The position numbers were made by a program, and so were the translations under genes. DNA of 64,000 nucleotides from Pseudomonas arcuscaelestis (lineage in GTDB: Bacteria > Pseudomonadota > Gammaproteobacteria > Pseudomonadales > Pseudomonadaceae). Each line of letters begins with the position of its first letter. The first letter of the stretch is position 1. Shown here piece by piece: positions 1 to 8,827 of the stretch. The stretch spans positions 186,001-250,000 of the forward strand of contig NZ_JACOPV010000006.1 in the NCBI RefSeq assembly GCF_016881005.1, written 5' to 3'. The notes under the pieces were generated by a model. That model saw nothing but the letters and a program-made list of their open reading frames with translations. It had not been told where the DNA came from and made no database searches.

Positions 1-621
1 CTTGGCGGCAATCAGCAGGGCATGCTCAGTGAACGCCGGTTGATCATGACGACAGCGGCGCATCAGACCGAAGGCGGCGCCGAAGTGGCCGAGCAGGCTC
101 AGGCGAGGCGCTTCAATGAGCATCTCCGTTTGTTCACCGGCGCGGCCGCCACACAGCAAAATCCAGCTCATTTGCGCCAGGGTGAACAGCAACAAGCCAA
201 TGTGCCCTTCGGTGTGCCCGGCGTCGAGAAACTGCTGGCTCCACTGCTCGAAGCGCCGCAGCATGTTTCGCCGTGCACCGGGATGACAGTCGGCTACCAA
301 CGACTCGACGCGCAGTTGCTCAAGTAACTCGAACACCAGGCGGGCGATGGGCTGCTGTGGAAGAACCTGGCGCACCAGCGCCTGGTCACTGTGTTTCAGG
401 CGCAGCGCCAGGCTATCTGCCACGCCGCGCCAGGCAAGGCTTTCGTCGTGTTCCGGGTTGGGGTGCAGGTGCGGGGCGTGGACCGGAAAGTAGCGTTCCT
501 GTACTTCCAGGCGGCCGCCGCGATAGCGCACGCGCCGCTCGCCGGAAAGCGCCCGCAGCGTCGCTGCGCAGAGTTCCTCGAGTTGTTGCTGACGTTTCTC
601 GCGGCGTAGCGGTGGGGTCAT
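1..621 (-). CDS. cobT: Cobaltochelatase subunit CobT, N-terminal part (cut by window edge)
   Basis: This reading frame starts with ATG at 621 on the minus strand, preceded by a clear AGGA ribosome site, and stays open for 207 codons to the window edge. The N-terminus (MTPPLRREKRQQQLEELC) and the following helical, Arg/Leu-rich sequence resemble CobT of Pseudomonas. CobT is the large partner of the AAA+ protein CobS in the aerobic, ATP-dependent insertion of cobalt into hydrogenobyrinate a,c-diamide (with CobN). The metal-ion MIDAS domain expected at the C-terminus lies outside the window. The cobS stop is 16 bp upstream, so the two genes form one operon. Several open frames on the opposite strand here are shadows. 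Confidence 0.85.
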   Translation of the reverse strand, partial: MTPPLRREKRQQQLEELCAATLRALSGERRVRYRGGRLEVQERYFPVHAPHLHPNPEHDESLAWRGVADSLALRLKHSDQALVRQVLPQQPIARLVFELLEQLRVESLVADCHPGARRNMLRRFEQWSQQFLDAGHTEGHIGLLLFTLAQMSWILLCGGRAGEQTEMLIEAPRLSLLGHFGAAFGLMRRCRHDQPAFTEHALLIAAK

Positions 622-637
622 GGTGGTCTTCCTGTGT

Positions 638-1618
638 TCAGGCCAGTGCCAGCAAGGGCAGCGCCGATTCGGCCAGCTCCTGGTCGAAGCAGCGTTGGTA
701 GTATTCGGCGACGATGGGCCGCTCTGCTTCATCGCATTTGTTGAGGAACGACAGGCGGAAGGCCAGCGCCGGGTCGCTGAAAATCTCCATGTTCTCGGCC
801 CAGGAAATAACGCAGCGCGGCGACATCAAGGTCGACAGGTCACCGCTGGCGAAGCCTTGGCGGGTCAGGTCGGCCACTGCCACCATTTGCGTCAGCAAAC
901 CTTCGCCATGGCGGGCGAGCAAATGCGGCACCCGCGAGGCGACAATGGCAACTTCTTCGGCCTGCGGCAGGTAGTTCAGGGTGGCGACGATGTTCCAGCG
1001 ATCCAGCTGCGCCTGATTGAGCACCTGGGTGCCGTTGTAAAGCCCATTCAAGTTGCCCAGGCCAACGGTGTTGGCGGTGGCGAACAAGCGGAACGAGGGG
1101 TGCGGATGGATCACCAGATTCTGGTCGAGCAGATTGAGCTTTCCGTCGCGCTCGAGAATGCGCTGAATAACAAACATGACATCCGGGCGGCCGGCGTCGT
1201 ATTCGTCGAAGATCAGCGCCATGGGCCGGCGCAGTGCCCAGGGCAGGATGCCTTCCTGGAACTCGGTGACTTGCTTGCCGTCGCGAAGGACGATGCCGTC
1301 TTTGCCGATTAGGTCCAGGCGGCTGATGTGTCCGTCCAGGTTGACGCGCGTGCACGGCCAGTTAAGCCTCGCCGCGACTTGTTCGATATGGGTCGACTTG
1401 CCGCTGCCGTGGAGGCCTTGCAGCATTACCCGGCGATTACGGGTGAAACCCGCGAGAATCGCCAGGGTGACTTCCGGGTTGAAACGATAGGCCGTGTCGA
1501 TCTCCGGCACATGTTCGTTGGGCGTGAGGAACGTCGGCACACGCATGTTGGAATCGATACCGAACAACTCCCGGACAGGGACCAGGCGGCTGGCAGGTTC
1601 GAAGTTCAGGTCGGTCAT
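638..1618 (-). CDS. cobS: Cobaltochelatase AAA+ ATPase subunit CobS
   Basis: A 326-residue AAA+ ATPase, full length for CobS. The Walker A loop (GLHGSGKST) is at residues 68-76 and the Walker B (ALIFDEYD) near 134-141. The acidic N-terminal segment before the ATPase core is also typical of CobS. In the known pathway CobS and CobT form a chaperone-like complex that drives CobN to insert cobalt during aerobic vitamin B12 synthesis in the cytoplasm. It is followed directly by cobT on the same strand. The start ATG at 1618 gives the expected MTDLNFEP beginning. The rest of the corrin pathway is not in the window. Confidence 0.93.
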   Translation of the reverse strand: MTDLNFEPASRLVPVRELFGIDSNMRVPTFLTPNEHVPEIDTAYRFNPEVTLAILAGFTRNRRVMLQGLHGSGKSTHIEQVAARLNWPCTRVNLDGHISRLDLIGKDGIVLRDGKQVTEFQEGILPWALRRPMALIFDEYDAGRPDVMFVIQRILERDGKLNLLDQNLVIHPHPSFRLFATANTVGLGNLNGLYNGTQVLNQAQLDRWNIVATLNYLPQAEEVAIVASRVPHLLARHGEGLLTQMVAVADLTRQGFASGDLSTLMSPRCVISWAENMEIFSDPALAFRLSFLNKCDEAERPIVAEYYQRCFDQELAESALPLLALA

Positions 1619-1835
1619 GAATATCGCCTTTGAGGGCCGGAAAGGAAGTCTTGATTCTAGGAGGGGCGCCGGGGCGGGGGAGGGGCCAGTTAGCGCAACT
1701 GAATGCGGCCAGTCTTGTCTGGCGCCATGTTCAGGTGATAACTGGCCCTATGGTCCGGGAGCACGTCGGCTAAGGATGGTCCCGTTAGTCAAGCGCATGG
1801 CAGTTGCCGCCGAACAACCTCGAGAGGTCTACCTG

Positions 1836-2084
1836 ATGTCCGCCGATACCCTGACGATCACCCTGGATCCGCAGCTTCTTGAACTGTTTCGCCGTTATCA
1901 GGCGCACACCCAGGTCACCCCGGAGTATTACATCGACGAACTGCTGGCCCGGACCCGGCCAACCCTGCAGGCGGTGGTCGAGGCATTGGACGAAGCTGCT
2001 GGAGACCCTGAAGCATTGGCCCAGCTGTTTGGTCGCAGGATGGCCAATCTGATGCAGCCGTCGAGTGATCAGGCCAGTGCCTGA
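1836..2084 (+). CDS. Small acidic protein of unknown function, 82 aa
   Basis: An 82-residue frame with normal Pseudomonas codon use, beginning MSADTLTITLDPQLLELF. I chose the ATG at 1836 because GAGAGG stands 8 bp upstream; an in-frame ATG at 1797 would add 13 residues with no such site. A beta strand then two helices (residues 1-40) loosely resemble a ribbon-helix-helix DNA-binding fold, but no family was recognised. It is divergent from cobS and has no obvious partner. Upstream at 1742-1751 is a CTGGCCCTAT motif like the TauR-type repeats farther right, but with no clear second copy. Confidence 0.6.
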   Translation: MSADTLTITLDPQLLELFRRYQAHTQVTPEYYIDELLARTRPTLQAVVEALDEAAGDPEALAQLFGRRMANLMQPSSDQASA

Positions 2085-2174
2085 AAGCCAATAGCCGACG
2101 CGTGTTTGAAGGGGGGGCGAAGCCTGGGCTCGGCAGAAGTTTTGGCTTCTGCGAGCTTCAGGACGTGGGAAGTG

Positions 2175-3308
2175 TCAGTTGTCGATGATCTCGTTCAGCG
2201 CCTGTTCAAGGGTGCTGACCGTGCGTTCGATGTTGTGCAGCTTTTCGAGCCCGAACAGACCAATGCGAAAGGTCTGGAAGTCGGCCGGTTCATCGCATTG
2301 CAGCGGCACGCCGGCCGCAATCTGCAGACCGTGGGCGGCAAACTTCTTGCCGGTTTTTATCTCGGCATCGTCGGTGTAGCTGACCACCACGCCGGGGGCC
2401 TGGAAGCCGTCTGCAGCCACGCTCTTGATGCCCTTGCTGGTCAACAAGGCGCGAACTCGGTCACCCAGTGCCTGCTGTTCGTCGCGGACCTTGTCGAAGC
2501 CGTAGGCTTGGGTTTCTTTCATCACTTCGTTGAAGTGCGCCAGGGCATCGCTGGGCATGGTTGCGTGGTAGGCATGCCCGCCCTGTTCGTAGGCCTGCAT
2601 GATCTGCAGCCATTTCTTCAGGTCACAGGCAAAGCTGCTGCTCTGGGTATGCTCGATGCGTTCGAGGGCCCGGGCGCTGAACATCACCAAGGCGCAGCAT
2701 GGCGATGCACTCCAGCCTTTTTGCGGCGCACTGATCAGCAGGTCGATCGCGCACGTGTGCATATCGAGCCAGAGCGCGCCCGAGGCGATGCAGTCCACCA
2801 CGAACAATCCGCCCACGGCATGCACTGCGTCACCGACGGCGCGCAAGTAGTCATCGGGCAGAATGATTCCCGACGATGTCTCGACGTGAGGCGCGAAGAC
2901 AATCTGCGGTTTGTGCGTCTCGATGGCTGCCAGTACTTCCTCCAGTGGTGGTGGGGCGAAGGCGGCCTGGCGGCCGGGTTCGACAGGTCGGGCCTTGAGC
3001 ACCGTGGTGGCGGCCGGAATATTGCCCATCTCCAGAATCTGGCTCCAGCGATAGCTGAACCAGCCGTTGCGTATCACCAGGCATTGCTGGCCGCTTGCAA
3101 ACTGGCGCGCCACCGCTTCCATACCGAACGTGCCGCTGCCGGGCACCACGGCAACAGCCTGGGCGTTGTACACCTGCTTCAAGGTCGTGGAAATGTTGTT
3201 CATCACCCCTTGGAACGTCTGCGACATATGGTTGAGCGAGCGGTCGGTGTATACCACCGAGTACTCGACCAGCCCCTCGGGATCGATGCTGGGATAAAGC
3301 TTTGACAT
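2175..3308 (-). CDS. Class V PLP-dependent aminotransferase, substrate unknown
   Basis: A 377-residue fold-type I aminotransferase of the alanine/serine-glyoxylate group. The PLP-binding lysine is probably K197 in SAPQKGWSAS, and D172 in the VVDCIASG segment would hold the pyridine ring. The gene reads away from the MFS permease at 3396-4715, on the same strand and 87 bp downstream, so it may be the last gene of a permease-dehydrogenase-aminotransferase unit. A role in transaminating an aldehyde or 2-oxo acid made by the neighbouring dehydrogenase is possible but not shown by sequence. The long open frame on the other strand is a shadow. Confidence 0.85.
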   Translation of the reverse strand: MSKLYPSIDPEGLVEYSVVYTDRSLNHMSQTFQGVMNNISTTLKQVYNAQAVAVVPGSGTFGMEAVARQFASGQQCLVIRNGWFSYRWSQILEMGNIPAATTVLKARPVEPGRQAAFAPPPLEEVLAAIETHKPQIVFAPHVETSSGIILPDDYLRAVGDAVHAVGGLFVVDCIASGALWLDMHTCAIDLLISAPQKGWSASPCCALVMFSARALERIEHTQSSSFACDLKKWLQIMQAYEQGGHAYHATMPSDALAHFNEVMKETQAYGFDKVRDEQQALGDRVRALLTSKGIKSVAADGFQAPGVVVSYTDDAEIKTGKKFAAHGLQIAAGVPLQCDEPADFQTFRIGLFGLEKLHNIERTVSTLEQALNEIIDN

Positions 3309-3395
3309 GAGTGACTCCTGCGGCAGAAAAGTCAGCGTAAAGCCCTTCCCGCGATGGGTCGGGCGATGCGCCGAGTGTAGCGGATCAACTTGTAG

Positions 3396-4715
3396 TCAGG
3401 AGGTGGGGGTTGGCGCAGGACTGAATTCGCTCTTCATCTGTTCACCTTTGCGCGCGCCGATCCACCAGGCGCAGTAAGCGCTCACCGCGCCTGCGAACAG
3501 CACATACAAGCAGGTCGTCCATGGCTGCCCATCGCTGCTGCGCATCAATGCGGTGGCGATCATCGGGGTCAGGCCGCTGGCGAAGATGCCGGAGAACTGA
3601 TAGACGAACGAGATGCCGGTGTAGCGTACCTTGGCGTCGAACAGCTCACAGAACATAGCCGCTTCAGGGCCGTAGATTGCCGCATAGAGAATGCCGAAGG
3701 GCACCACGATCGCAATCCACACCATGAACATATCGCCATTGCTGACCATCATCATCCAGAAGGCGGGGAAGGCAGACAGGGCGGTAATCAGTGAGCCCCA
3801 GAAGTACACGCGCGTGCGGCCAATACGATCGGACAAGGCGCCGAACATCGGGATGGTGAAGCACATCACTACCGCCGCCACCATCACCCCGATCAATGCC
3901 TGGGAGCGGGGCAGGTTGAGGGTCTGGGTCAGGTAGCTGAGTGAAAACACCCCGAAAACATTGAAAAATACGCCATCGATGTAACGTGCGCCCATACCGG
4001 CCAGGACGTTTTTCGGGTACCGCTTCATCATGTCCACGAACGGGATGGCGGCCTCGGCATTGGCGGCTTTGACTTTGGCGAATTCGGGGCTTTCCATTAC
4101 GTTCAGACGGATCCAGGTGCCGACGAACACCAGCAAGGCGCTGAGCAGAAATGCGATACGCCAGCCCCAGTCGAGAAACTGAGTGTCGCTCAGTACATAG
4201 GACAGCAGCCCGACCACGCCGGAGGCCAGGCACAAACCGATGGCCAGGCCAATCTGCGGCAAGCTGGCGTAGAAGCCGCGCTTGTGTTTTGGCGCGTATT
4301 CGAAGGCCATCAGCACCGCGCCACCCCATTCGCCTCCCAGGCCGATGCCCTGGACGACGCGCAGCACCAGTAGCAGGATCGGCGCCCAGATGCCGATGGT
4401 GTTGTAACTGGGCACCAGGCCAATGAGGAAGGTGGCCACGCCCATGATCATCATGGTCATGATCAGCATGCTCTTTCGGCCGATCTTGTCGCCGAAGTGA
4501 CCGAAAATCACCCCGCCGATCGGGCGGCTGAGAAAGCCGACAGCAAAGGTGCCGTAGGCCAGCATGGTGGATACCAGCGGGTCATCGCTCGGAAAGTACA
4601 ACTGATTGAACACAATGCCGGCGACGACTCCGTAAAGGAAGAAGTCGTACCATTCGATGGTGGCGCCTATAACACTGGCAATAACCACCTTGCGCACAGG
4701 GCTGGCCGTGGACAT
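3396..4715 (-). CDS. MFS permease of the metabolite:H+ symporter type (possible isethionate uptake, IseU-like)
   Basis: A 439-residue inner-membrane transporter with about twelve hydrophobic segments. The opening VIASVIGATIEWYDFFLYG and the loop GHFGDKIGRKS are hallmarks of the metabolite:H+ symporter family, which imports organic acids, betaines and related anions. It lies 67 bp downstream of the GMC dehydrogenase gene on the same strand, so uptake and first oxidation are probably co-transcribed. Published isethionate clusters pair an MFS-type transporter (IseU) with a membrane-bound dehydrogenase (IseJ) and an IclR regulator, an arrangement matched here, so isethionate is my favoured substrate. 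Choline-like alcohols are an alternative. Confidence 0.85.
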   Translation of the reverse strand: MSTASPVRKVVIASVIGATIEWYDFFLYGVVAGIVFNQLYFPSDDPLVSTMLAYGTFAVGFLSRPIGGVIFGHFGDKIGRKSMLIMTMMIMGVATFLIGLVPSYNTIGIWAPILLLVLRVVQGIGLGGEWGGAVLMAFEYAPKHKRGFYASLPQIGLAIGLCLASGVVGLLSYVLSDTQFLDWGWRIAFLLSALLVFVGTWIRLNVMESPEFAKVKAANAEAAIPFVDMMKRYPKNVLAGMGARYIDGVFFNVFGVFSLSYLTQTLNLPRSQALIGVMVAAVVMCFTIPMFGALSDRIGRTRVYFWGSLITALSAFPAFWMMMVSNGDMFMVWIAIVVPFGILYAAIYGPEAAMFCELFDAKVRYTGISFVYQFSGIFASGLTPMIATALMRSSDGQPWTTCLYVLFAGAVSAYCAWWIGARKGEQMKSEFSPAPTPTS

Positions 4716-4782
4716 GTCATTGTTCCTATTGTTGTATTTATAAGGAAGGTGAGCGCGTTTGCGCGCTGCCTTGAATGTTCCA

Positions 4783-6447
4783 TCAGGATGCGTAGGTGCT
4801 CAGTTCCGGCAGCGCCGGCGCCACGCTATGCGGCGTGCGGACGCTGGGCCGTAGACAATCTTCAAGAATCATTGTCGAGGCCTTCTCGGCGATCATTACC
4901 ACCGGCACATTGGTATTGCCCGAGACCAGGGTCGGCATGATCGAGCAGTCGACCACCCGCAGCCCCTGCACGCCATGAACACGCAAGCGTGAATCCACCA
5001 CCGCGAGCGGATCGTTACCCATCTTGCAGGTCCCGGAGGGATGAAAGATGGTCGCCCCGTACTGACGGCAGAACTCGAGAATCTGCTCGTCGCTCTGGGT
5101 TTCGCTGCCGGGGCGGAACTCACGGCGAATCAGTTGCTTGAGCGGCCCGGTCTCGGCCAGCTTGCGGGTGTAGCGCACCGCGGCAATTACCGTTTTGCGA
5201 TCCAGTTCGGTGGACAGGTAATTGGGTTGCATCGACGGTGGTTGCATAGGGTCGGTGGAGGTGATGCGTACGTAGCCCCGGCTTTCGGGGCGCAATTGGC
5301 AAACCGACATGGTGAAGCCGGAGAAAGGATGCACGCTGCCGCCGGCAGAGTCGGCACTGAGCGTACCGAAGTGATACTGAATGTCGGGGGTGGCGCTTTG
5401 CTCCAGTACGCGCGTGAACAAGCCACCCTGGTTGATGCCGATGGCCAGCGGCCCGCTGCGGGTCAATAACCACTGCAGGCCCATGCGCAGTTTACGCAAA
5501 GGGGAGCGCAGGTCATCGTTGGTGGTGATTGGCCTTGTGCACTCGTAGATCAAGCGGATCTGCAGATGGTCCTGCAGGTTTTCACCCACGCCCGGCAGGT
5601 TATGCACGGCGGCGATATTGAATGTTTTCAACAACTGCGCAGGGCCGATACCGGAGAGTTGCAAGAGCTGCGGCGATTGCAGCGCACCGGCACTGAGGAT
5701 AACTTCGCGTCTAGCCTTTACACTCAGTGACTGGCCGTTCTGACGGTACTGAACGCCAACTGCACGGGTGCCGTCGAAGAGTATTTTCTCGGCTTGGGCA
5801 AGCGACTCTATGGTCAGGTTTGCGCGCCGCTTGGCGGGGTGCAGATAAGCCACCGCAGTACTGCAGCGCAGTCCCTTGCGGGTGGTCAGTTGGTAGTAAC
5901 CGACGCCTTCTTGCTCACCGCTGTTGAAATCCTGCACATGGGGTACGCCGAGTTCTTTGGCGGCGCCGATAAAGCCTTCGGTGAGTGGATGGCGCGCCTT
6001 GATGCTGGATGCCGATAACGGCCCGTCGGTGCCGCGGGTGGGGCCGGGGCCAAGGTCGTTGTTCTCGGCACGTCGGAAGTAGGGCAATACATCGTCCCAG
6101 CCCCAGCCGACATTACCGGCGCTGGCCCAGGCATCGTAGTCGGCACGCTGACCACGAATGAAAATGAGCCCGTTGATTGAGCTGCAGCCGCCGAACACCT
6201 TGCCGCGCGGCCAGTAGATGCGCCGGTCATTCATGCCGGGGTCTGGATCGGTGTAGAAACCCCAGTTGTACACCGGGTGGAACATGGTTTTGGCATAGCC
6301 TATCGGGATGTGGATCCACGGATAGCGATCCGCAGGCCCCGCCTCGAGCAGGCAAACGCTGTATCGTCCATTCTCGCTGAGTCTATTGGCTAGCACACAG
6401 CCGGCTGAGCCGGCACCGACAATGACGAAGTCATAGGCACGTGACAT
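4783..6447 (-). CDS. GMC-family FAD-dependent alcohol dehydrogenase (possible isethionate dehydrogenase, IseJ-like)
   Basis: A 554-residue glucose-methanol-choline oxidoreductase. The FAD dinucleotide motif VGAGSAGCVLANR is at residues 10-22, the second GMC signature GGCSSINGLIFIRG near residues 90-105, and the catalytic histidine lies in ATIFHPSGTCKMG. Members oxidise alcohols to aldehydes and pass electrons to the respiratory chain. The start was set at MSRAYDF (6447), after an AAGAGGA site; an upstream in-frame start adds 21 unlikely residues. Because the product of isethionate oxidation, sulfoacetaldehyde, is the substrate of Xsc encoded at 12.4 kb, an IseJ role fits; a choline or other alcohol dehydrogenase cannot be excluded. 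Confidence 0.88.
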   Translation of the reverse strand: MSRAYDFVIVGAGSAGCVLANRLSENGRYSVCLLEAGPADRYPWIHIPIGYAKTMFHPVYNWGFYTDPDPGMNDRRIYWPRGKVFGGCSSINGLIFIRGQRADYDAWASAGNVGWGWDDVLPYFRRAENNDLGPGPTRGTDGPLSASSIKARHPLTEGFIGAAKELGVPHVQDFNSGEQEGVGYYQLTTRKGLRCSTAVAYLHPAKRRANLTIESLAQAEKILFDGTRAVGVQYRQNGQSLSVKARREVILSAGALQSPQLLQLSGIGPAQLLKTFNIAAVHNLPGVGENLQDHLQIRLIYECTRPITTNDDLRSPLRKLRMGLQWLLTRSGPLAIGINQGGLFTRVLEQSATPDIQYHFGTLSADSAGGSVHPFSGFTMSVCQLRPESRGYVRITSTDPMQPPSMQPNYLSTELDRKTVIAAVRYTRKLAETGPLKQLIRREFRPGSETQSDEQILEFCRQYGATIFHPSGTCKMGNDPLAVVDSRLRVHGVQGLRVVDCSIMPTLVSGNTNVPVVMIAEKASTMILEDCLRPSVRTPHSVAPALPELSTYAS

Positions 6448-6572
6448 CCGAAATCCTCTTCTTTTTATAGTTGTGAACCCGAATTGCACTTGCAAATTAG
6501 AACAATACATTCCACTTATATGGGGCCAGATTTAGCGCGTTGATAAGTCCACTGGCGTTTTTTCCACTCAAG

Positions 6573-6611
6573 GGCGAGTTAATTCATTAATAATTAATGA
6601 ATTAACTCGCC
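6573..6611. promoter_or_regulatory. 39-bp perfect palindrome between GMC gene and iclR-type gene (likely operator)
   Basis: Positions 6573-6591 and 6593-6611 are exact inverted complements around one central base. The arms read GGCGAGTTAATTCATTAAT. It ends 25 bp before the IclR-type regulator ATG and about 125 bp before the divergent dehydrogenase start. Its position and symmetry suggest an autoregulatory binding site for the IclR protein controlling both directions. As RNA it would also form a strong hairpin, so a structural role is an alternative. Confidence 0.7.
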
Positions 6612-6636
6612 ATGACATTTCATCGGGTAATTGATA

Positions 6637-7455
6637 ATGGAACAAATCAAACCGAAATTGGCAGAGGAACTGCCTGCGCCTGCCAACGCCGAGAGCCCCG
6701 ATCGCAGCCTGCGCGCCTTGCTGTTGCTGGAAGTACTGGCCAAGGCGGATGTACCGGTGTCGCTGGCGCAGTTGTGCGACCGGCTGACAGCACCGAAGGC
6801 CACGCTGCTGCGCATGCTGGTAGCGTTGGAGCGGCTGGGTTTTCTGCTGCGCGAAGTGGACGAGAAGACCTACCTGCTCGGCCCGCGCGCCAGCCGCCTG
6901 GGGTTGTCACTGCTGGGCAACCCAGTGGTACTGCAGCGCAGTCGCCGCATTTTGCAGGCACTGGTGCGGCAGTTGGGTGAAACCTGCAACCTGACGGCAT
7001 TGGATGGCGACAGTGTAATTTACGTCGACCGTGTGGAAACCCACGAACCCTTGCGCCTGCATGTGGAGCCTGGGACCCATGTGCCGTTGCATTGCACGGC
7101 CAGTGGCAAGTTATTCCTCGCCGAAATGTCTGCGGACCGGCGCAGAGGCATACTCAAGCAGCTTGAGCTTACGCCGAGCTCCGATCGCAGCATCACCGAT
7201 TACGATCTGCTGGAATCCGAGCTGGAGCGAATTCGCGCCCGGGGTGTAGGGATAGACAGTGAGGAGTTCGTCAGAGGCATGGTGGCGGTCGCCGTGCCAA
7301 TCAGAGCTGCCGATGGCCAGTGCCTGGCAGCATTGGCCTGCCATGCGCCCACGGCACGCAAAAGTCTTAACGAGCTGATCGAATACATTCCGCAATTGCA
7401 GGCAGCCGCCGCACAATTGGCGCTGTCACTGGCCCTGGATGCTTCTCGCAGCTGA
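6637..7455 (+). CDS. IclR-family transcriptional regulator (IseR-like by context)
   Basis: A 272-residue regulator with an N-terminal winged helix-turn-helix (about residues 25-85: SLAQLCDRLTAPKATLLRMLVAL) and a C-terminal IclR ligand-binding domain containing the usual LHCTASGKLFLA segment. The ATG at 6637 is used rather than a TTG six bases earlier. It is transcribed away from the GMC dehydrogenase and permease genes, with a long palindrome between them, which is the standard layout for a regulator controlling its neighbours in response to their substrate. IclR regulators accompany several isethionate gene clusters, which supports but does not prove that ligand. Confidence 0.88.
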   Translation: MEQIKPKLAEELPAPANAESPDRSLRALLLLEVLAKADVPVSLAQLCDRLTAPKATLLRMLVALERLGFLLREVDEKTYLLGPRASRLGLSLLGNPVVLQRSRRILQALVRQLGETCNLTALDGDSVIYVDRVETHEPLRLHVEPGTHVPLHCTASGKLFLAEMSADRRRGILKQLELTPSSDRSITDYDLLESELERIRARGVGIDSEEFVRGMVAVAVPIRAADGQCLAALACHAPTARKSLNELIEYIPQLQAAAAQLALSLALDASRS

Positions 7456-7488
7456 GCCTCTTATGCGCCCAGCTGCGTCGTCGGGGGC

Positions 7489-8286
7489 TTATAGAAACAG
7501 GCCGCTCAAGGGCGAGGACGCGTCGCCGCTGAGCCGCCTTGGCATCCGTCCCGCCAGGTAGGCTTCGCGGCCGGCTTCGACCGCCTTGCGCATCGCCGAG
7601 GCCATGCGGATTGGCTCGCGGGCGCGGGCAATCGCGGTATTCATCAGCACCCCGTCGCAGCCCAGTTCCATGGCGATGGCGGCATCCGAGGCGGTGCCGA
7701 CGCCGGCATCGACGATCACCGGAACCTTGGCGTTTTCCACAATCAAGCGGATGTTGTAGGGATTACGAATACCCAGGCCGGAACCGATTGGCGCGCCCAG
7801 GGGCATTACCGCAACGCAGCCGATTTCCTCGAGACGCCGTGCCACCAGCGGGTCGTCGCTGGTGTAGACCATCACCTTGAAGCCCAGGTCGACCAACTGC
7901 TGAGCGGCGATCAGGGTTTCACCGATATCGGGGTACAGGGTTTGGCTGTCACCGAGCACCTCGAGTTTGACCAGGTTGTGGCCGTCGAGCAGTTCACGGG
8001 CCAGCAAGCAGGTGCGCACCGCATCCTTGGCCGTGTAGCAGCCGGCGGTATTGGGCAGCAGGGTGTAGCGCTGCGGCGAAACCACGTCGAGCAGATTGGG
8101 CTGATCGGCCGCCTGGCCAAGGTTGCTGCGGCGTACCGCAAAGGTAACGATCTGCGCCGCACTGGTCTCGATGGCTACGCCAGTCTCGCTCAGGTCTGCG
8201 TAATGGCCTGTGCCCACCAGTAAGCGTGAGGCGTAGGGCTGGCCGGCAATGATCAGGGGGTCGGAGGCTGTGCCAGTGCTTGTCAT
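7489..8286 (-). CDS. thiG: Thiazole synthase ThiG
   Basis: A 265-residue TIM-barrel enzyme that makes the thiazole phosphate of thiamine from deoxyxylulose 5-phosphate, dehydroglycine and ThiS thiocarboxylate. Family landmarks are [10 protein letters not shown] (20-29), the Schiff-base lysine K107 in NLVKLEV, the phosphate-binding [18 protein letters not shown] and the MNTAIA motif. The usual Pseudomonas thiG lies in a thiS-thiG-trmB cluster; here there is no trmB and the sequence departs from the form I know (for example [19 protein letters not shown]), so it is probably a second copy. It follows thiS by 41 bp. Xsc, encoded nearby, uses thiamine diphosphate as cofactor. Confidence 0.92.
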   Translation of the reverse strand: MTSTGTASDPLIIAGQPYASRLLVGTGHYADLSETGVAIETSAAQIVTFAVRRSNLGQAADQPNLLDVVSPQRYTLLPNTAGCYTAKDAVRTCLLARELLDGHNLVKLEVLGDSQTLYPDIGETLIAAQQLVDLGFKVMVYTSDDPLVARRLEEIGCVAVMPLGAPIGSGLGIRNPYNIRLIVENAKVPVIVDAGVGTASDAAIAMELGCDGVLMNTAIARAREPIRMASAMRKAVEAGREAYLAGRMPRRLSGDASSPLSGLFL

Positions 8287-8327
8287 AGAGGCTCCAGTTG
8301 GGGGAGGGATGGCGGGTTGACGTGCAA

Positions 8328-8531
8328 CTAACCGCCGCCAATGGCGTGGACGATTTCCACGCGGTCGCCTTGTTTCAAGCGCAGCTCGGCGTACTCGCTG
8401 CGTGGGACCACATCAAGGTTGTACTCGATGGCCAGGCGCCGCTCCTGCAACTGCAGGCGGACGAGCAGTTGCGCCAGATTGATGTCCGCGGGTAACCACT
8501 GGGCCACCCCGTTGATTTCCACTTCAATCAT
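8328..8531 (-). CDS. thiS: Sulfur carrier protein ThiS
   Basis: A 67-residue ubiquitin-like sulfur carrier ending in VHAIGGG; the terminal Gly-Gly is adenylated and thiocarboxylated to deliver sulfur to ThiG. Residues 45-60 ([16 protein letters not shown]) match the family's beta-grasp core. It is the first gene of the thiS-thiG pair, reading leftward from the 296-bp region it shares with tpa. I saw no TPP-riboswitch core upstream; instead there are two minus-strand copies of the TauR-like box, suggesting control by sulfonate rather than thiamine. Confidence 0.9.
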   Translation of the reverse strand: MIEVEINGVAQWLPADINLAQLLVRLQLQERRLAIEYNLDVVPRSEYAELRLKQGDRVEIVHAIGGG

Positions 8532-8593
8532 TCAGGTTCTCTTGTCGATGAGGGTTCTGGTGTTCGCAGGGTGAGGGGATCGACGCGACGCTT

Positions 8594-8674
8594 TTAGAAC
8601 CAGTCGCGGCTGCTGCGCTAGTCCAGTGCGGTGATTGAGGGCTGGCATCACGAATGGCCAACAACTGGATCTAA
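8594..8674. promoter_or_regulatory. TauR-like boxes between thiS and tpa
   Basis: On the minus strand CTGGTTCTAA (8594-8603) and CTGGACTAGC (8617-8626) have equivalent ends 23 bp apart. On the plus strand CTGGATCTAA is at 8665-8674, about 155 bp before tpa. They resemble the CTGGACYTAA direct repeats described for the MocR-type taurine regulator TauR, and the 23-bp periodicity recurs at xsc and yeiH. The minus-strand pair faces thiS, the plus-strand site faces tpa. The rest of 8532-8827 shows nothing else I can name. Confidence 0.5.
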
Positions 8675-8827
8675 CTGCGCGCGCCGCTTGTTCTTAGTTT
8701 CTTCTCCAGGGGTGGATCGGGCAGTGCTGCGTTGCGATGCCGAGTACTGCTCCCTCGTATGCGGCTGCCTGGAGCGTGTCTGCTGCCCGGTGACCAACAA
8801 TAAAAATGCACCAGTCGAGAGGTAAGC

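Noticed and set aside
1742..1751. CTGGCCCTAT, a TauR-like box before the 82-aa gene
   Set aside because: No convincing second copy 23 bp away, so not counted as a TauR operator.
2106..3305. 399-codon plus-strand frame over the class V aminotransferase
   Set aside because: Shadow frame; the minus-strand aminotransferase has clear motifs.
4497..4940. 147-codon plus-strand frame over the permease and dehydrogenase genes
   Set aside because: Shadow frame spanning two confident minus-strand genes and their gap.
8532..8827. TPP riboswitch upstream of thiS
   Set aside because: The conserved CTGAGA and related core elements were not seen on the minus strand.
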